NCBI RefSeq assembly: GCF_024707125.1
Contig: NZ_JANQAH010000011.1
Location: forward strand, 62,001 to 126,000
DNA length: 64,000 nucleotides
From: Devosia sp.
GTDB lineage: Bacteria > Pseudomonadota > Alphaproteobacteria > Rhizobiales > Devosiaceae
Direction of reading: 5' to 3'
The notes beneath the pieces were generated by a model that did not search any database, had not been told where the DNA came from, and worked only from the letters and a program-made list of their open reading frames with translations. This document shows, one piece after another, positions 28,300 through 38,229 of the stretch (position 1 is the stretch's first letter; the number at the start of each line of letters is the position of its first letter). Both the position numbers and the translations under genes were made by a program.

Positions 28300-29303
28300 G
28301 CCAGCCTTTCCAGCAATTCCGGCTGCACTTCATAGAGCATGGGCTTGCCCTCGATAAAACGTTCGATCTCTTCCACCGCCATCAACCCCAGCCGCAGCCG
28401 CTCGGTGCCAATGGCCCCCGCCACATGCGGCGTCAGGAAAACATTGGGCAGTGTAAAGAGCGGCGAGTCATCATGCGGAATTTCCGGATCGGTCACATCG
28501 ATGACACCAAAGATCCGCCCTGTCTGCAACTCGGCCACCAAAGCCGCCTCGTCGATCAGCCCGCCGCGTGCGGTATTGATGAAGGTCGCTCCGTCCTTCA
28601 TCAGTTTCAACTGCCGCGCCCCAATCATGCCCCGCGTCGAAGGCAGGAGCGGGGCATGGATGGAAACAACATCCGACCGCGCCATAAGCGCGTCGAGTTC
28701 CACCAGCTCCACCCCTTCGAGATCAGGATCACCCGCCTGCACGAAGGGATCATAGAGCAGCACGGAAAAATCGAAATTGCGCAGCAGTTCGATCACCCGC
28801 CGCCCGATGCGCGATGCCCCGACAATGCCCACGGTCCTGCGGAAATTGCCGATTTCCGTATCGCCCAGCGCGTAGCTGGAGCGGCGGTTCGGCTCCTGCC
28901 GGTAGAGATCGCGCAGGGTAAAGATGTGCTTGGCCGAAAACAGAATGGAAGCCAGCGTGAATTCCGACACCGGCACCGCATTGGCCTCGGCCGAATGCGT
29001 CACCCTGATCCCGGCCACATAGGCCGCCGGGTCGACGGTGAATTTCACCGTCCCTGCCGCATGGGCAATCAGCTTCAGGTTCGGCGCCGCCCGCAAAAGC
29101 TCCGGCCCGATCATCGGACAGCCCCAGCCGGAGACGAGGATTTCTGCCTCGCCCAGAAGCCGCCTTGCCTCGGGGTCGGAGAAATTCTCGATCGGCTCGC
29201 GCTGCAGGAGCTGGCAGGTCTGTTCGAGGCGGTCGCGAAGAGCGTCGTCGAAGACATGCCGCGTCTTGTCTGCCGCCATGGCAAAGAGAAGTTTTGGACG
29301 CAT
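28296..29303 (-). CDS. D-isomer-specific 2-hydroxyacid dehydrogenase family protein
   Basis: 335 aa. It has the NAD-binding motif [11 protein letters not shown] with an acidic residue in LLYDPF, the catalytic arginine in [12 protein letters not shown] and the histidine in [11 protein letters not shown]. The family oxidises or reduces 2-hydroxy/2-keto acids, for example glyoxylate or phosphoglycerate. In this operon a keto-sugar-acid step is plausible. It overlaps the acyltransferase gene by 4 bp and the DUF2264 gene by one base. Confidence 0.9.
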   Translation of the reverse strand: MRPKLLFAMAADKTRHVFDDALRDRLEQTCQLLQREPIENFSDPEARRLLGEAEILVSGWGCPMIGPELLRAAPNLKLIAHAAGTVKFTVDPAAYVAGIRVTHSAEANAVPVSEFTLASILFSAKHIFTLRDLYRQEPNRRSSYALGDTEIGNFRRTVGIVGASRIGRRVIELLRNFDFSVLLYDPFVQAGDPDLEGVELVELDALMARSDVVSIHAPLLPSTRGMIGARQLKLMKDGATFINTARGGLIDEAALVAELQTGRIFGVIDVTDPEIPHDDSPLFTLPNVFLTPHVAGAIGTERLRLGLMAVEEIERFIEGKPMLYEVQPELLERLA

Positions 29304-31174
29304 CAGTTCCGCTCCGGCACCAATATGGCACTGACATCAACACCCTCACGGGCGAAGAGCGCCTCAAGCGCGGCAAGGTCAGGCGCATGCGGCGGTGCCA
29401 CGAGCGCAGCCTCGGCCTCCGCGCCCGCCGGCAGGGCCATGGCCGCCGTCATCAAGACGGTCGTTCCCACCGGAATATCGCCGAGCAATTGCGGCACGAT
29501 CGATTTCGAGACGACCAGGTTCGTATTGGGCAGCGCCCGGAACGCCCGCCCCTGGCGCTTTCCACCAAGATCGAGAATGGCACTGACATCGGTCTTGCTC
29601 TTGGCCACCCCGCGTCCTGGCTCATCCACATAGGTGTCGGCATTGAAGTCAGCCCGGCCGATGGCGAAACCGCCTTCGGTCGCCTGCAGGGGTCGCGGCG
29701 TGGTAATGCGATGGACGCGCACATGCCAGTGATGGGCCGGAACAAGCCAGGTCTCGACCGTTACGTCAGCCCACGGCTTCCAGCGCGCAAACAGCACATT
29801 TTCGGCGATCTGGGCGACCTCGTTGCCTTCGCGCACCCGGTAATGCAGCCCGTCATCGGTAAAGGCCAGCATGCCGTCAAACGCGCCGCTATCGTAGTCG
29901 CGGTCGTCCGACTCCACCGAGAAGCCGTAGCGCGACGAATAGACGAACTTGCTATACTTCTCCGCGCCCTGGCGCATGTGCCAGGTCTTGCGACCGAACC
30001 GCACCTGCTGACCGCTCGAGAGGGCTACCACATTGCCCTTGGTGTGCTGCATCACCATGCCCGGATGCTTTAGGGGCACGGGCTTCGCATGGAAATCGGC
30101 CTCGACTTCCTCCGCCGTCCAGAACGGATGGTCAGCCGGCAGCGCCAGCGGCAGGAAGGCTTTCAGCGCCCAATAGGGCGAACCCGCCGAATTGTAGCTC
30201 TCGGACATGAAGAGGTTGGGATAGCCGTAGCCGATCGACAGCACGCCGTTGGCATGCGCAATCGGCAGCTTGCTCCACCAGCGCAGATGCCGCAGGAAGT
30301 GCCCCTTGATGACACCCCAGGGCAGCGCCTCGACATCGGCAAAGGCCAGAGCGCCCCAGAAACCACCGCAGGCAAAGCGATAGGTGAGGCTCCGCCCGAA
30401 GGCCAGCGTGCCGCCATCCTCATCGAACCAGTGCTGGATGTCTTTGGCAAAGAGCCGCGCCCGCTCCTTGTAGTCGGCCACGCGCTTCTCATCGCCATTG
30501 GCGAGTTTGGAATAGATCAGCCCATAAAAGTGCATGGCGAAGGGAATGTAATGGTCGACCCGCCGCACATTGCCGTCGCGATACCAGCCACCCCCGAGAT
30601 AGAAACCCTCCAGCTCTTCGAGGTACTTGTCGGTCAGCGACCGATCGAAATCGACCCCACACTGTTCAAGCCCAAGATCGACCAGAATGCGGAAGAACTT
30701 CCAGTTATTGTCCGCATAGTCGAACTTGCGCGCATGCTTCAAATAGGCCGCCAGATTGTCCTTGGCCTTCTGCGGCAGCGGATCCCACACCAGATGCGGC
30801 AGCATCTTCATGGTAAAGCCGATGGCCGCAAGTTCCACCTGACGCTGGTCAGTGCCGTTCACCGTGCCCCAATATTCCGGATGCTCGGGATCAGTGCCAT
30901 TGGCGAGGCCCTGCCGGTAAAGCTCCCAGTGGTCGAACTCCCCACCGCCCGCCGCCAGCGGCGTCAGGCCCCAGAGCGGGCGCGCAAAACCTTCGAGATC
31001 AGCTGCGGCGCGATCGAAATGCGCCCCAGCCCCATCGAGCCGCACGCGGGCCGACCCTTCGGAGAAATAGGGCAGCAGCGGCTGGAACAGGTCGCGAAGC
31101 CCCTTTTCGACATCATCTCGCGACTTGAGGGGGTTTCCAAAAAGTGGATTGGCCGTGGCCGGATCATAAGTCAT
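29303..31174 (-). CDS. DUF2264 protein, likely glycan-active
   Basis: 623 aa with no signal peptide, so cytosolic. Conserved DUF2264 blocks are present: NPLKSRDDVEKGLRDLFQPL, ARPLWGLTPLAAGG, the Asn-Trp-x-x-F motif (ADNNWKFFRILVDLG), the GGGWYRDGNVRRVDHYIPFA loop and the C-terminal beta-rich part from MVMQHTKGNVVALSSGQQ. Fold predictions for the family point to an (alpha/alpha)6 barrel as in uronyl hydrolases and polysaccharide lyases, so it probably acts on oligosaccharides brought in by the adjacent transporter. The ATG at 31174 lies one base after the ATPase stop. Confidence 0.85.
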   Translation of the reverse strand: MTYDPATANPLFGNPLKSRDDVEKGLRDLFQPLLPYFSEGSARVRLDGAGAHFDRAAADLEGFARPLWGLTPLAAGGGEFDHWELYRQGLANGTDPEHPEYWGTVNGTDQRQVELAAIGFTMKMLPHLVWDPLPQKAKDNLAAYLKHARKFDYADNNWKFFRILVDLGLEQCGVDFDRSLTDKYLEELEGFYLGGGWYRDGNVRRVDHYIPFAMHFYGLIYSKLANGDEKRVADYKERARLFAKDIQHWFDEDGGTLAFGRSLTYRFACGGFWGALAFADVEALPWGVIKGHFLRHLRWWSKLPIAHANGVLSIGYGYPNLFMSESYNSAGSPYWALKAFLPLALPADHPFWTAEEVEADFHAKPVPLKHPGMVMQHTKGNVVALSSGQQVRFGRKTWHMRQGAEKYSKFVYSSRYGFSVESDDRDYDSGAFDGMLAFTDDGLHYRVREGNEVAQIAENVLFARWKPWADVTVETWLVPAHHWHVRVHRITTPRPLQATEGGFAIGRADFNADTYVDEPGRGVAKSKTDVSAILDLGGKRQGRAFRALPNTNLVVSKSIVPQLLGDIPVGTTVLMTAAMALPAGAEAEAALVAPPHAPDLAALEALFAREGVDVSAILVPERN

Positions 31175-31175
31175 T

Positions 31176-32210
31176 TCAAGCAAAAGCCTTTTGCGGCGCA
31201 GCGTCGTAAGCGCCCTTGAGATCGAGTGTTTCGGCAAAGTGGCAAGCGGCCATCTGGGCCGTGCCATTGATGGGGCGCAGCACCGGCTTTTCGGCCCGGC
31301 ACTTGTCCTCGGCATACTTGCAGCGCGTGTGGAACGGGCAGCCCTTGGGCCGGTTGCCCAGGTAAGGGATTTCGCCCTTCAGTTCCTTGTTCCGCCCCTT
31401 GCGCCGGCTGGGATCGGCAATGGGCAGCGCTTCGAGCAGCATTTCCGTATAGGGATGCCGTGGCCGCTCAAACAGCAGCTCGGTCGGCGAGGTCTCGACC
31501 ACATGGCCGAGATACATCACCACCACCCGGTCGGCGATGTAGTTCACCACGCCAAGATCATGGCTGATGAAGATATAGGTCAGCCCAAACTCTTCCTTGA
31601 GATCGTCGAGCAGGTTCAGCACCTGCGCCTGGATCGACACGTCGAGCGCGGACACCGCCTCGTCCGCAATCACCAGTTTCGGATCGAGCACCAGTGCCCG
31701 GGCAATACCGATGCGCTGCCGCTGCCCGCCCGAAAAGGCGTGCGGATAGCGCCCGATGGCGTCGGCGGGGATGCCCACCTTGGCGAGGGTGGAAACCACC
31801 CGCTCCTCCAGCTCCCGCCCCTTGCAGATCTTGTGCACCCGCAGCGGCTCGGCGACGATGTCGAACACCCGCATATTGGGGTTCAGCGAGCTCATCGGGT
31901 CCTGGAAGATCATCCGGATGTCGCGCCGCCACGGCTTGATGGCCTTCTTGTCGAGCGACGTCAGCTCAACCTTCTGCCCGCCTTCCTGATGGTAAAACAC
32001 CTTACCCTCAGTCACAGGCTGCGCCTTGATGATGCAGCGCCCGAGCGTGGTCTTGCCGCAGCCGCTTTCGCCAACAATGGCCAGGGTCTCCCCCGCCTCC
32101 ACCGTCAGGTTGATGTCGTTGAGCGCGACCAGCTCCCGGCTCTGTTTGAAGAGCCCGCCGCCAAGCGTATAGACCTTCGAGAGATGTTCGACGGAAAGCA
32201 GCGTCGTCAT
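31176..32210 (-). CDS. Opp/Dpp-type ABC importer ATPase 2 (OppF-like)
   Basis: 344 aa. Walker A GESGCGKTTLGR, signature FSGGQRQRIGIARAL, Walker B KLVIADEAVSALDVSIQ, H-loop FISHDLG, and the C-terminal oligopeptide-transporter domain with cysteines GCPFHTRCKYAEDKCR. Family-5 transporters of this design carry peptides but also oligosaccharides. The neighbours here point to sugars. The start overlaps the OppD-like stop (ATGA). Confidence 0.92.
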   Translation of the reverse strand: MTTLLSVEHLSKVYTLGGGLFKQSRELVALNDINLTVEAGETLAIVGESGCGKTTLGRCIIKAQPVTEGKVFYHQEGGQKVELTSLDKKAIKPWRRDIRMIFQDPMSSLNPNMRVFDIVAEPLRVHKICKGRELEERVVSTLAKVGIPADAIGRYPHAFSGGQRQRIGIARALVLDPKLVIADEAVSALDVSIQAQVLNLLDDLKEEFGLTYIFISHDLGVVNYIADRVVVMYLGHVVETSPTELLFERPRHPYTEMLLEALPIADPSRRKGRNKELKGEIPYLGNRPKGCPFHTRCKYAEDKCRAEKPVLRPINGTAQMAACHFAETLDLKGAYDAAPQKAFA

Positions 32211-33223
32211 GCGAGCGCCTCCTCTTTGACCTGAGTGAGGAGATGGCAGCGCGCCATATGGCCCTCTGTGACCTGCGTGCGCTCCGGCCGCGTGCCGGCG
32301 CATGGCCCAAAGGCATGCGGGCAACGGCTGGTGAAAGAGCACCCGACCGGACGATCCTTGGGCGACGGCACCGTGCCCTTGATCGGCTGAAGCCGCACAC
32401 GATCGGCCTTCCGCTGCAATTGCGGCACCGAGTTCATCAGCGCCTGCGTGTAAGGATGTTTCGGCGCCTTGAAGACTTCAAAGACATCCCCCTGCTCCAC
32501 CACATCGCCGAGATACATCACCGCAATATCGTCGGCGATTTCAGCGACGACCCCGAGGTCATGGGTGATGAACAGCATGGCCATGCCGAAATCGTCCTGA
32601 AGCTGCCGCAGCAGGTCCAGAATCTGCGCCTGCGTCGTCACGTCGAGCGCCGTGGTCGGCTCGTCGGCAATCAGCAATTTGGGCGTACAGGCCAGCGCCA
32701 TGGCGATCATCGCGCGCTGCCTGAGGCCGCCCGAAAGCTCGAACGGATAGGCATTGGCCCGATCCCGCGCGCCGGGCACGCCCACCTGGTCGAGTAGCGC
32801 AATCGTGCGCTCCCGCGCCTGCTTGGGCTTTAGTCCTTCATGCAGCACGATGATCTCGTCGATCTGGTTGCCGATCGTATGGACCGGCGACAGCGAGCTC
32901 ATCGGCTCCTGAAAGATCATCGAAATCTGCGCACCGCGAATGGAGCGCATGGCGGTGCTGTCGGGCTTGAGCCGGGCAATATCGACCTGCCCGTCGCGCC
33001 CGTCATAGACGATCTCGCCGGTGCGAATATCGGCATTCTTGTCGAGCAGTCGCAGCACGGCCCGGGCCGTCACCGACTTCCCGCAGCCACTTTCGCCCAC
33101 CAGAGCCAGCGTCTTGCCAGGCGTCAGCGTCAGGTCCACCTGCCGCACCGCCTCGATATCGGGCTCATCGGGCGAGGTGAAGACGATCGACATGTCATTG
33201 ATGGAAAGGAGGGGCTTGGTCAT
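32207..33223 (-). CDS. Opp/Dpp-type ABC importer ATPase 1 (OppD-like)
   Basis: 338 aa. Walker [14 protein letters not shown]-loop [17 protein letters not shown], signature [15 protein letters not shown], Walker [18 protein letters not shown]-loop FITHDLG, and the C-terminal [10 protein letters not shown] cysteine block. The ATG at 33223 is chosen over a GTG at 33232 because GGGAG stands at the right distance from the ATG. It works as a heterodimer with the OppF-like ATPase. Confidence 0.92.
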   Translation of the reverse strand: MTKPLLSINDMSIVFTSPDEPDIEAVRQVDLTLTPGKTLALVGESGCGKSVTARAVLRLLDKNADIRTGEIVYDGRDGQVDIARLKPDSTAMRSIRGAQISMIFQEPMSSLSPVHTIGNQIDEIIVLHEGLKPKQARERTIALLDQVGVPGARDRANAYPFELSGGLRQRAMIAMALACTPKLLIADEPTTALDVTTQAQILDLLRQLQDDFGMAMLFITHDLGVVAEIADDIAVMYLGDVVEQGDVFEVFKAPKHPYTQALMNSVPQLQRKADRVRLQPIKGTVPSPKDRPVGCSFTSRCPHAFGPCAGTRPERTQVTEGHMARCHLLTQVKEEALA

Positions 33224-33247
33224 GCCAGGCACTCCCGAAGTTGAAAA

Positions 33248-34384
33248 TTACCGGCCATGAGGATCAGCGGCGTCGCGAAGGCCGTCCCCGAAGAAGTTGA
33301 GCGAAAGGATTACAATCACCACGCATAAGCCCGGAGCCAGCAGCCACGGCGCCGTCGCCAGCGTGCGGATATTCTGCGCTTCCTGCAGCAGCGTGCCCCA
33401 GCTGACGATCGGCGGCTGCAACCCGAGCCCGAGGAACGACAACGCCGTCTCCGCCAGGATCATACCGGGAATGGCGAGTGTCGCTGCCGCAATGATGTGG
33501 CTGGTAAAGCTCGGCACCATATGCCGCGTCACGATCCGCCAGTCGCTGGCCCCATCGAGCTGCGCCGCAGTCACGAAATCTTCCGTCCTGAGCGACAGGA
33601 AACGCCCGCGCACCACACGCGCCAGTTCGGTCCAGCCGATAAGGGACAAGATAATCGTGATGGCAAAGTAGGTTTGTAGCGCAGACCAATCCTTGGGCAG
33701 TGCCGCGGCAAGCCCGAGCCAGAGCGGAATGGTCGGCATGGAGCGAATGAACTCGACCACACGCATCACAGTGCTGTCGAACCAGCCGCCGTAGTAACCC
33801 GCGAACCCACCGATCACGATGCCGAAGAAGAGGCTCAGCGTCACACCGGCAAGACCAATGGAAAGCGAAATGCGCGTGCCGTGAATAAGACGGCTCAGCA
33901 TGTCGCGACCCAACCGGTCGGCCCCCAGCACATAGAAGGGATCGCGCGGGTTCTCGACGCCCATGAATTTCACCGACATGGGGATGAACCCGGCCAGGTA
34001 ATAGGGCTTTGAGGGTGCGAAGAACTGCACCGGAATGATCACTTCCGGATCGATCACGAAACTGCGGCGCATGGCCTTGGGATCGACCTCGGTCTTGTAG
34101 CCATTCACATGCGGCTGGAACGCCCAACCGCCATCTTCTGTGGCGACGATGAACTGCAATCCCTGCGGCGGCGCATAGGTGTAGCGCGCGCTATAGGCGG
34201 CAGGATCGGTCGGCGCTAAAAACTCGGCAAAGGCCGCGACGAGGTAGAAAAACACCACGATCCAGAGGCTGACCACGGCGAGCTGGTGGCGCTTGAAGCG
34301 CCGCCACATCAGGGCCAGCTGGGATTCGCGCTTGAGCCTTTTCGGCGCAACGTGTTCGGCCGGGGCAATCGTATCAACGGCCAT
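33248..34384 (-). CDS. Opp/Dpp-type ABC importer permease (OppC-like)
   Basis: 378 aa. N-terminal OppC_N segment (QLALMWRRFKRHQLAVVSLW), an unusually long periplasmic loop of ~110 residues (about 60-170), then the permease core with the EAA loop and ALSFLGLGLQPPIVSWG near the C-terminus. The GADRLGRDMLSRLIHGTRIS stretch is diagnostic of OppC/DppC. The ATG at 34384 (after GGGAGTAAGTGAT) is preferred over 34399. Confidence 0.92.
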   Translation of the reverse strand: MAVDTIAPAEHVAPKRLKRESQLALMWRRFKRHQLAVVSLWIVVFFYLVAAFAEFLAPTDPAAYSARYTYAPPQGLQFIVATEDGGWAFQPHVNGYKTEVDPKAMRRSFVIDPEVIIPVQFFAPSKPYYLAGFIPMSVKFMGVENPRDPFYVLGADRLGRDMLSRLIHGTRISLSIGLAGVTLSLFFGIVIGGFAGYYGGWFDSTVMRVVEFIRSMPTIPLWLGLAAALPKDWSALQTYFAITIILSLIGWTELARVVRGRFLSLRTEDFVTAAQLDGASDWRIVTRHMVPSFTSHIIAAATLAIPGMILAETALSFLGLGLQPPIVSWGTLLQEAQNIRTLATAPWLLAPGLCVVIVILSLNFFGDGLRDAADPHGR

Positions 34385-34385
34385 A

Positions 34386-35378
34386 TCACTTACTCCCATA
34401 GCGAATTCGGGGGTCGATCCAGGCCAGAAGCAGGTCCGAGATCAGGGTGCCGATGACGGTGAGCACACCGAGAAGCATGATGATCGCCCCTGCGAGATAC
34501 ATGTCCTGGCTTGTCAAGGATCGCAGCAGCAGCGGTCCGGCCGTCGGCAGGTTGAGCACCACCGACACGATCACCGAACTCGACACCAGCGCCGGCAACA
34601 GCCAGCCGATGGTCGACACCAGCGGATTGAGCGCCACACGCACGGGATATTTGAGAATGACCTTCCATTCCGACAGGCCCTTGGCGCGGGCCGTCGTCAC
34701 ATAGGGCTTCTTCAGTTCATCGAGCAGATTGGCGCGCAGGATGCGGATCAGCTCCGCCGTACCCGCCGTCGCCAGCACCAGGATCGGCGCCCAGGCATGG
34801 GAGAAGAAGTCCCACAGCCGCGGCAGGCTCCAGCGCGCATTCTCGAATTCGGACGAGAACAGCCCGCCGATGGTCGTACCGAACCAGACGAAGCTGAGAT
34901 ACATCAGCAGCAGCGCCAGGAGGAAATTCGGGATCGCAAGGCCGATGAAGCCGGCAATGGTCGCCAGATAATCACCCAGCGAATACTTCTTCACCGCCAC
35001 ATAGATGCCGATGGGCAGGGCGATGAACCACATGACGAGGACAGCGAGGCCTTCGACGAGGATGGAATTGCCGAGGCGCCCCCAGATCAGGGTCGTCACC
35101 GGCGCCTTCCACTCAAAGCTTTGCCCGAAATCGCCACGGAACAGGATGCCCGAGAACCATTTCCAGTATTGGACGATATAGGGCTCGCCAAAACCATATT
35201 GCACGCGCAGCGCCTCGATGGTCGCCGGATCCACCCGATCGCCATTGGCGCTGAGGGTCGCGAGATAAGTGGTGAGATAGTCGCCCGGCGGCAGCTGGAT
35301 AATGGCAAAAGCCACGAAGCTGACGGCCCAGAGCGTAAGAACCATGGCGATGAGACGCCGGAAAACGAAACGCATCAT
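34386..35378 (-). CDS. Opp/Dpp-type ABC importer permease (OppB-like)
   Basis: 330 aa with six predicted helices. The first is IAMVLTLWAVSFVAFAIIQL followed by PPGDY, the OppB signature. The EAA loop is ELIRILRANLLDELKKPYVTTARAKGL. It pairs with the OppC-like permease encoded one base downstream. GGAGACGCC precedes the ATG. Confidence 0.92.
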   Translation of the reverse strand: MMRFVFRRLIAMVLTLWAVSFVAFAIIQLPPGDYLTTYLATLSANGDRVDPATIEALRVQYGFGEPYIVQYWKWFSGILFRGDFGQSFEWKAPVTTLIWGRLGNSILVEGLAVLVMWFIALPIGIYVAVKKYSLGDYLATIAGFIGLAIPNFLLALLLMYLSFVWFGTTIGGLFSSEFENARWSLPRLWDFFSHAWAPILVLATAGTAELIRILRANLLDELKKPYVTTARAKGLSEWKVILKYPVRVALNPLVSTIGWLLPALVSSSVIVSVVLNLPTAGPLLLRSLTSQDMYLAGAIIMLLGVLTVIGTLISDLLLAWIDPRIRYGSK

Positions 35379-35419
35379 GGGGCGTCTCCTTGGTATTACG
35401 AACTCGGTGCCTTGGAGGC

Positions 35420-35526
35420 ACCCCCACCCTCATTCCCTCCCCACAAGGGGGAGGGAGGCGCAGGCTGAAATGTCTCGGTTCTATCGTCTCCCTCCCCCTT
35501 GTGGGGAGGGATCAAGGGTGGGGGTG
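35420..35526. repeat. Intergenic palindromic repeat, CCTCCCCC family, copy 3
   Basis: cacccccaccctcattccct with ccctccccacaagggggagg, then the reverse set ending gggatcaagggtgggggtg. It lies between the binding-protein gene and oppB, where it could stabilise the binding-protein transcript and lower expression of the membrane genes. Confidence 0.85.
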
Positions 35527-35602
35527 AGCCAAGTGAACAGCTCTCCCACTTTTTAGTCCCCTCGCGGCCCTGGGGAGGGGTCGCGAGGGGCCGGGAGGGA
35601 CC

Positions 35603-37510
35603 CTATTCCTGGGCGAAATACCACTGGAACGGGTCATAGGGTGCCGGGGTCGGGAACAGGTATGCGTGCAGCATCGGTTCGGCGATGTTCCGCATATTGT
35701 TCTTGGCAATGTAGTAGCCATTGCCAGGCAGGCTCACGCCGATCACCGGGAAGTTCTCCTTGGAGATGGCAAGGATCTGCTTCATCAGGTCGTTGCGCAC
35801 TTCCGGATTGCCTTCGCTGCGCAGCTTGTTGAGCAGGTCCATCTGTTCCTTGGCCCAGTCAGCCGGCTCTTCGGCGATTTCCGGACGCGAGCCCTGGAAC
35901 CACTGTGCCCAGCGATAGGCCCAGACGGATTCATCGTTGGCCGGCAGGTAGTAGCGCGGCTCCTGGATCACATCGAGGCCACCATCGCCCTGCCAGATCT
36001 GCGCGTCATAGTCGCCAGTCGGGCGCTTTTCGTAGTAGAGCGTGCGGTCGATATTGTTGAGTTCGATATCAACGCCACCGGCCTCGAGCTGCAGCTGCAG
36101 CAGTTCCATCATGTCGACCCATTCCGAACGGAACGAGGAGATCATGTCGATGGTGATCTTGAGCGGAGTGCCATCGGCAAAGGTGTAGAATTCGCCGCTC
36201 TTGATGAGGCCCGCGGCCTCGAACGCGGCAGCAGCCGCATCGGGGTCGAACTCGGTATATTGCTTGGCCATTTCCTCGTCATAGAACGGGGATTCCGGAC
36301 GCGGCGCGGCCTGGTAGGGTTCGCCCTGGCCGGTAAAGATCACGTCGATGATTTCCTGCCGGTCGATCAGATGGCTGATGCCGACGCGGAAGTCCTTGCT
36401 CTGGAACAGTTCGCGACGCTTCTCGTCCACATGGTTCATGTTGAACTGCAACATGAGGGTATTCATGTTGGACGGGATGTTTTCGCCCAGGCGATAGTCG
36501 CCGGCTTCCTGGCCGTCGAAGAAGATCGGCTGGTTGGCAACGGTTGCGATATGGCGATCCTGGTAGTCGATCTCGCCATTGAGCGCCATCAGGGTGATTT
36601 CTTCGAGCGAGTCCGAAACGCGCATTTCGAGCCGGTCGATATAGGGCAGCTGGTTCCCTTCGGTGTCGACCTTCCAGTAGTACGGGTTGCGCACGAAGGT
36701 GGTCCGGGTCGAGTCACCCTTGAGCGGCTCCTCGATCATCCAGGCATTCATCATCGGCAGTTCGGGATTGGCCCAGCGGATGGTTTCCGTCGCCCACGAG
36801 CAGCGGTCGGTCATCCAGAGTTCCCAGGTCTCAAAGCCCGCCGCCTTGGCTTCCGCCGCCGCGTTCGGATTGTACTTGGGGTAGAACTGGCTGCAATATT
36901 CCTTGTTGAGCGAAACCAGCGTGAGGCCGTTGATGCTGGCCAGGTCGTCCATGATCACGCCATTTGGCTTTTCAAAGACGAGGCTGAACGTCGTCTCGTC
37001 GACGACTTCGACCTTTACCGGATTGTTCGGGTTTTTCATGAAAGTGCCGGCGCCATAGGTCGGCTCGCTGAAGAGCTCGGCCGCAAAGGCGATGTCGGCG
37101 CTGGTAAATGGCTTGCCATTGTTCCACTTGAGGCCTTCGCGCAGCTTGAAGGTATAGGTGCGCGCGTCCTCGCTGACTTCCCAGCTTTCGGCCAGGTTCG
37201 GAATGATCTCTTTCCATTCGCGGTCATAGCGAACGAGCCCGTCATAGGCGACGGTGCGGCCGATCCAGGCATTGTCGAGGCCGCCGCGCAGGGCGCTGTG
37301 CCAGGTGCCGCCATAGGTGCCAACGCTTTCGACCGGCGTGATCACCAGCGGATTGGCCGGCAGACGCTCGGCAACCGGCGGCAGTTCACCGCTGGCGACA
37401 GCCGCATCCAGCACCGGCGACTGCTGCTGCGCCCATGCCGGTCCAACCGCGGCCATCATGGCCGCAATGGCCACGGCTCCGGTCAAACCAAGAGCAAAAT
37501 TCTTTCCCAT
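35603..37510 (-). CDS. Family-5 extracellular solute-binding protein (Opp-type)
   Basis: 635 aa, larger than typical OppA (~540 aa), as seen in oligosaccharide-binding members. A signal peptide (MGKNFALGLTGAVAIAAMMA...AWA) is followed by the SBP_bac_5 fold: GLVRYDREWKEIIPNLAESW, TYTFKLREGLKWNNGKPFTS, then FRVGISHLIDRQEI. The ATG at 37510 follows GGGAGGA. It is the specificity component for the Opp-like genes downstream. Confidence 0.93.
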   Translation of the reverse strand: MGKNFALGLTGAVAIAAMMAAVGPAWAQQQSPVLDAAVASGELPPVAERLPANPLVITPVESVGTYGGTWHSALRGGLDNAWIGRTVAYDGLVRYDREWKEIIPNLAESWEVSEDARTYTFKLREGLKWNNGKPFTSADIAFAAELFSEPTYGAGTFMKNPNNPVKVEVVDETTFSLVFEKPNGVIMDDLASINGLTLVSLNKEYCSQFYPKYNPNAAAEAKAAGFETWELWMTDRCSWATETIRWANPELPMMNAWMIEEPLKGDSTRTTFVRNPYYWKVDTEGNQLPYIDRLEMRVSDSLEEITLMALNGEIDYQDRHIATVANQPIFFDGQEAGDYRLGENIPSNMNTLMLQFNMNHVDEKRRELFQSKDFRVGISHLIDRQEIIDVIFTGQGEPYQAAPRPESPFYDEEMAKQYTEFDPDAAAAAFEAAGLIKSGEFYTFADGTPLKITIDMISSFRSEWVDMMELLQLQLEAGGVDIELNNIDRTLYYEKRPTGDYDAQIWQGDGGLDVIQEPRYYLPANDESVWAYRWAQWFQGSRPEIAEEPADWAKEQMDLLNKLRSEGNPEVRNDLMKQILAISKENFPVIGVSLPGNGYYIAKNNMRNIAEPMLHAYLFPTPAPYDPFQWYFAQE

Positions 37511-37616
37511 ACATAGTCCTCCCAATTCCGGGTTCTGCCCCGGCAATCACATTCGGCAGAGCCGCTTCCTCCGCAGCTCGCCATCGATTGACCCCGCCTC
37601 TAGGACGGCCCACCGC

Positions 37617-37793
37617 TCAGACGAGCGGCAAGATGACGACAGCAGGGCTCAACGCTCCGACAGCGATGCCGGAGAGCAATGCCTTGCCTAGTTCTCGACT
37701 TCTGGGATGCGACCAGGCAGTGAACGGCCGGCCTTCGGATGCTGCCTTGAGCACCTCCTGCGCCGGTTCCGCATGCCACTGCCGAAGAGTCAC
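37617..37793 (-). CDS. Small predicted membrane protein (58 aa)
   Basis: A GTG start at 37793 has GGGAGGGG seven bases upstream. The reading frame gives MTLRQWHAEPAQEVLKAAS, a basic stretch (WSHPRSRELGK) and a C-terminal hydrophobic helix (ALLSGIAVGALSPAVVILPL) ending in LV and TGA. The organisation (soluble N-part, positive hinge, one membrane helix) looks like a real small membrane protein. It lies between the operator-like repeats and the binding-protein gene, on the same strand, 106 bp ahead of it. I know no homologue, and a chance frame in high-GC DNA cannot be excluded. Confidence 0.45.
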   Translation of the reverse strand: MTLRQWHAEPAQEVLKAASEGRPFTAWSHPRSRELGKALLSGIAVGALSPAVVILPLV

Positions 37794-37886
37794 CAATTCC
37801 CCTCCCAGGTTACGTTCGATGCCAACAGTCTGCTAACCGGCAGCTGCCTTATTCGTCACCGAACGAGTGCAACGCTATGCACAATC

Positions 37887-37938
37887 TTGCGCAAATTCAA
37901 GCAATTTGCGCATTTCACGCAATTTACGCAATATTGCG
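37887..37938. promoter_or_regulatory. Cluster of CGCAA/TTGCG operator-like palindromes upstream of the carbohydrate operon
   Basis: An AT-rich island holds gcgcaaatt-caagc-aatttgcgc (37889-37911, perfect 9-bp arms) and cgcaatattgcg (37927-37938, perfect), with further half-sites between. A related palindrome lies in front of the lacI-type gene at 39259-39273. The 437-bp stretch 37794-38230 holds this cluster and one palindromic repeat; no gene is supportable in it. Confidence 0.65.
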
Positions 37939-38121
37939 AGAATTGCATTGCAGAACGAGACGGATAGCGAACGAAGAACCGCGCTAAACCGAGTGTTTTT
38001 CAACATGGAGGGCAAAAAAGTTTGCGTTGGGATGCTCACAACCAGGCCAAAAATCGAGCCCAAGATGCTGGCCACTGGCAGGATCTACCGATGCCAGGAA
38101 AGACCTGAACCACACGCCCAT

Positions 38122-38193
38122 CGTCACCACCGGGCTTGTCCCGGTGGTCCATGCGGCGGCGAGATGGATTGCCGGGACAAGCCGGCAATGACG
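38122..38193. repeat. Palindromic repeat of the 'cgtca...cgggacaagcc' family, copy 2
   Basis: accgggcttgtcccggtggt and attgccgggacaagccggca hairpins with outer arms cgtca and tgacg. Same family as 14960-15055. Confidence 0.82.
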
Positions 38194-38229
38194 ACATGTT
38201 TAGTTCAGCTCAACAGGCTGGAGCAGCCG

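Noticed and set aside
35666..37516. 616-codon open frame on the + strand opposite the family-5 binding protein
   Set aside because: Shadow frame with no start site or motif; the opposite strand carries a full SBP_bac_5 protein with signal peptide.
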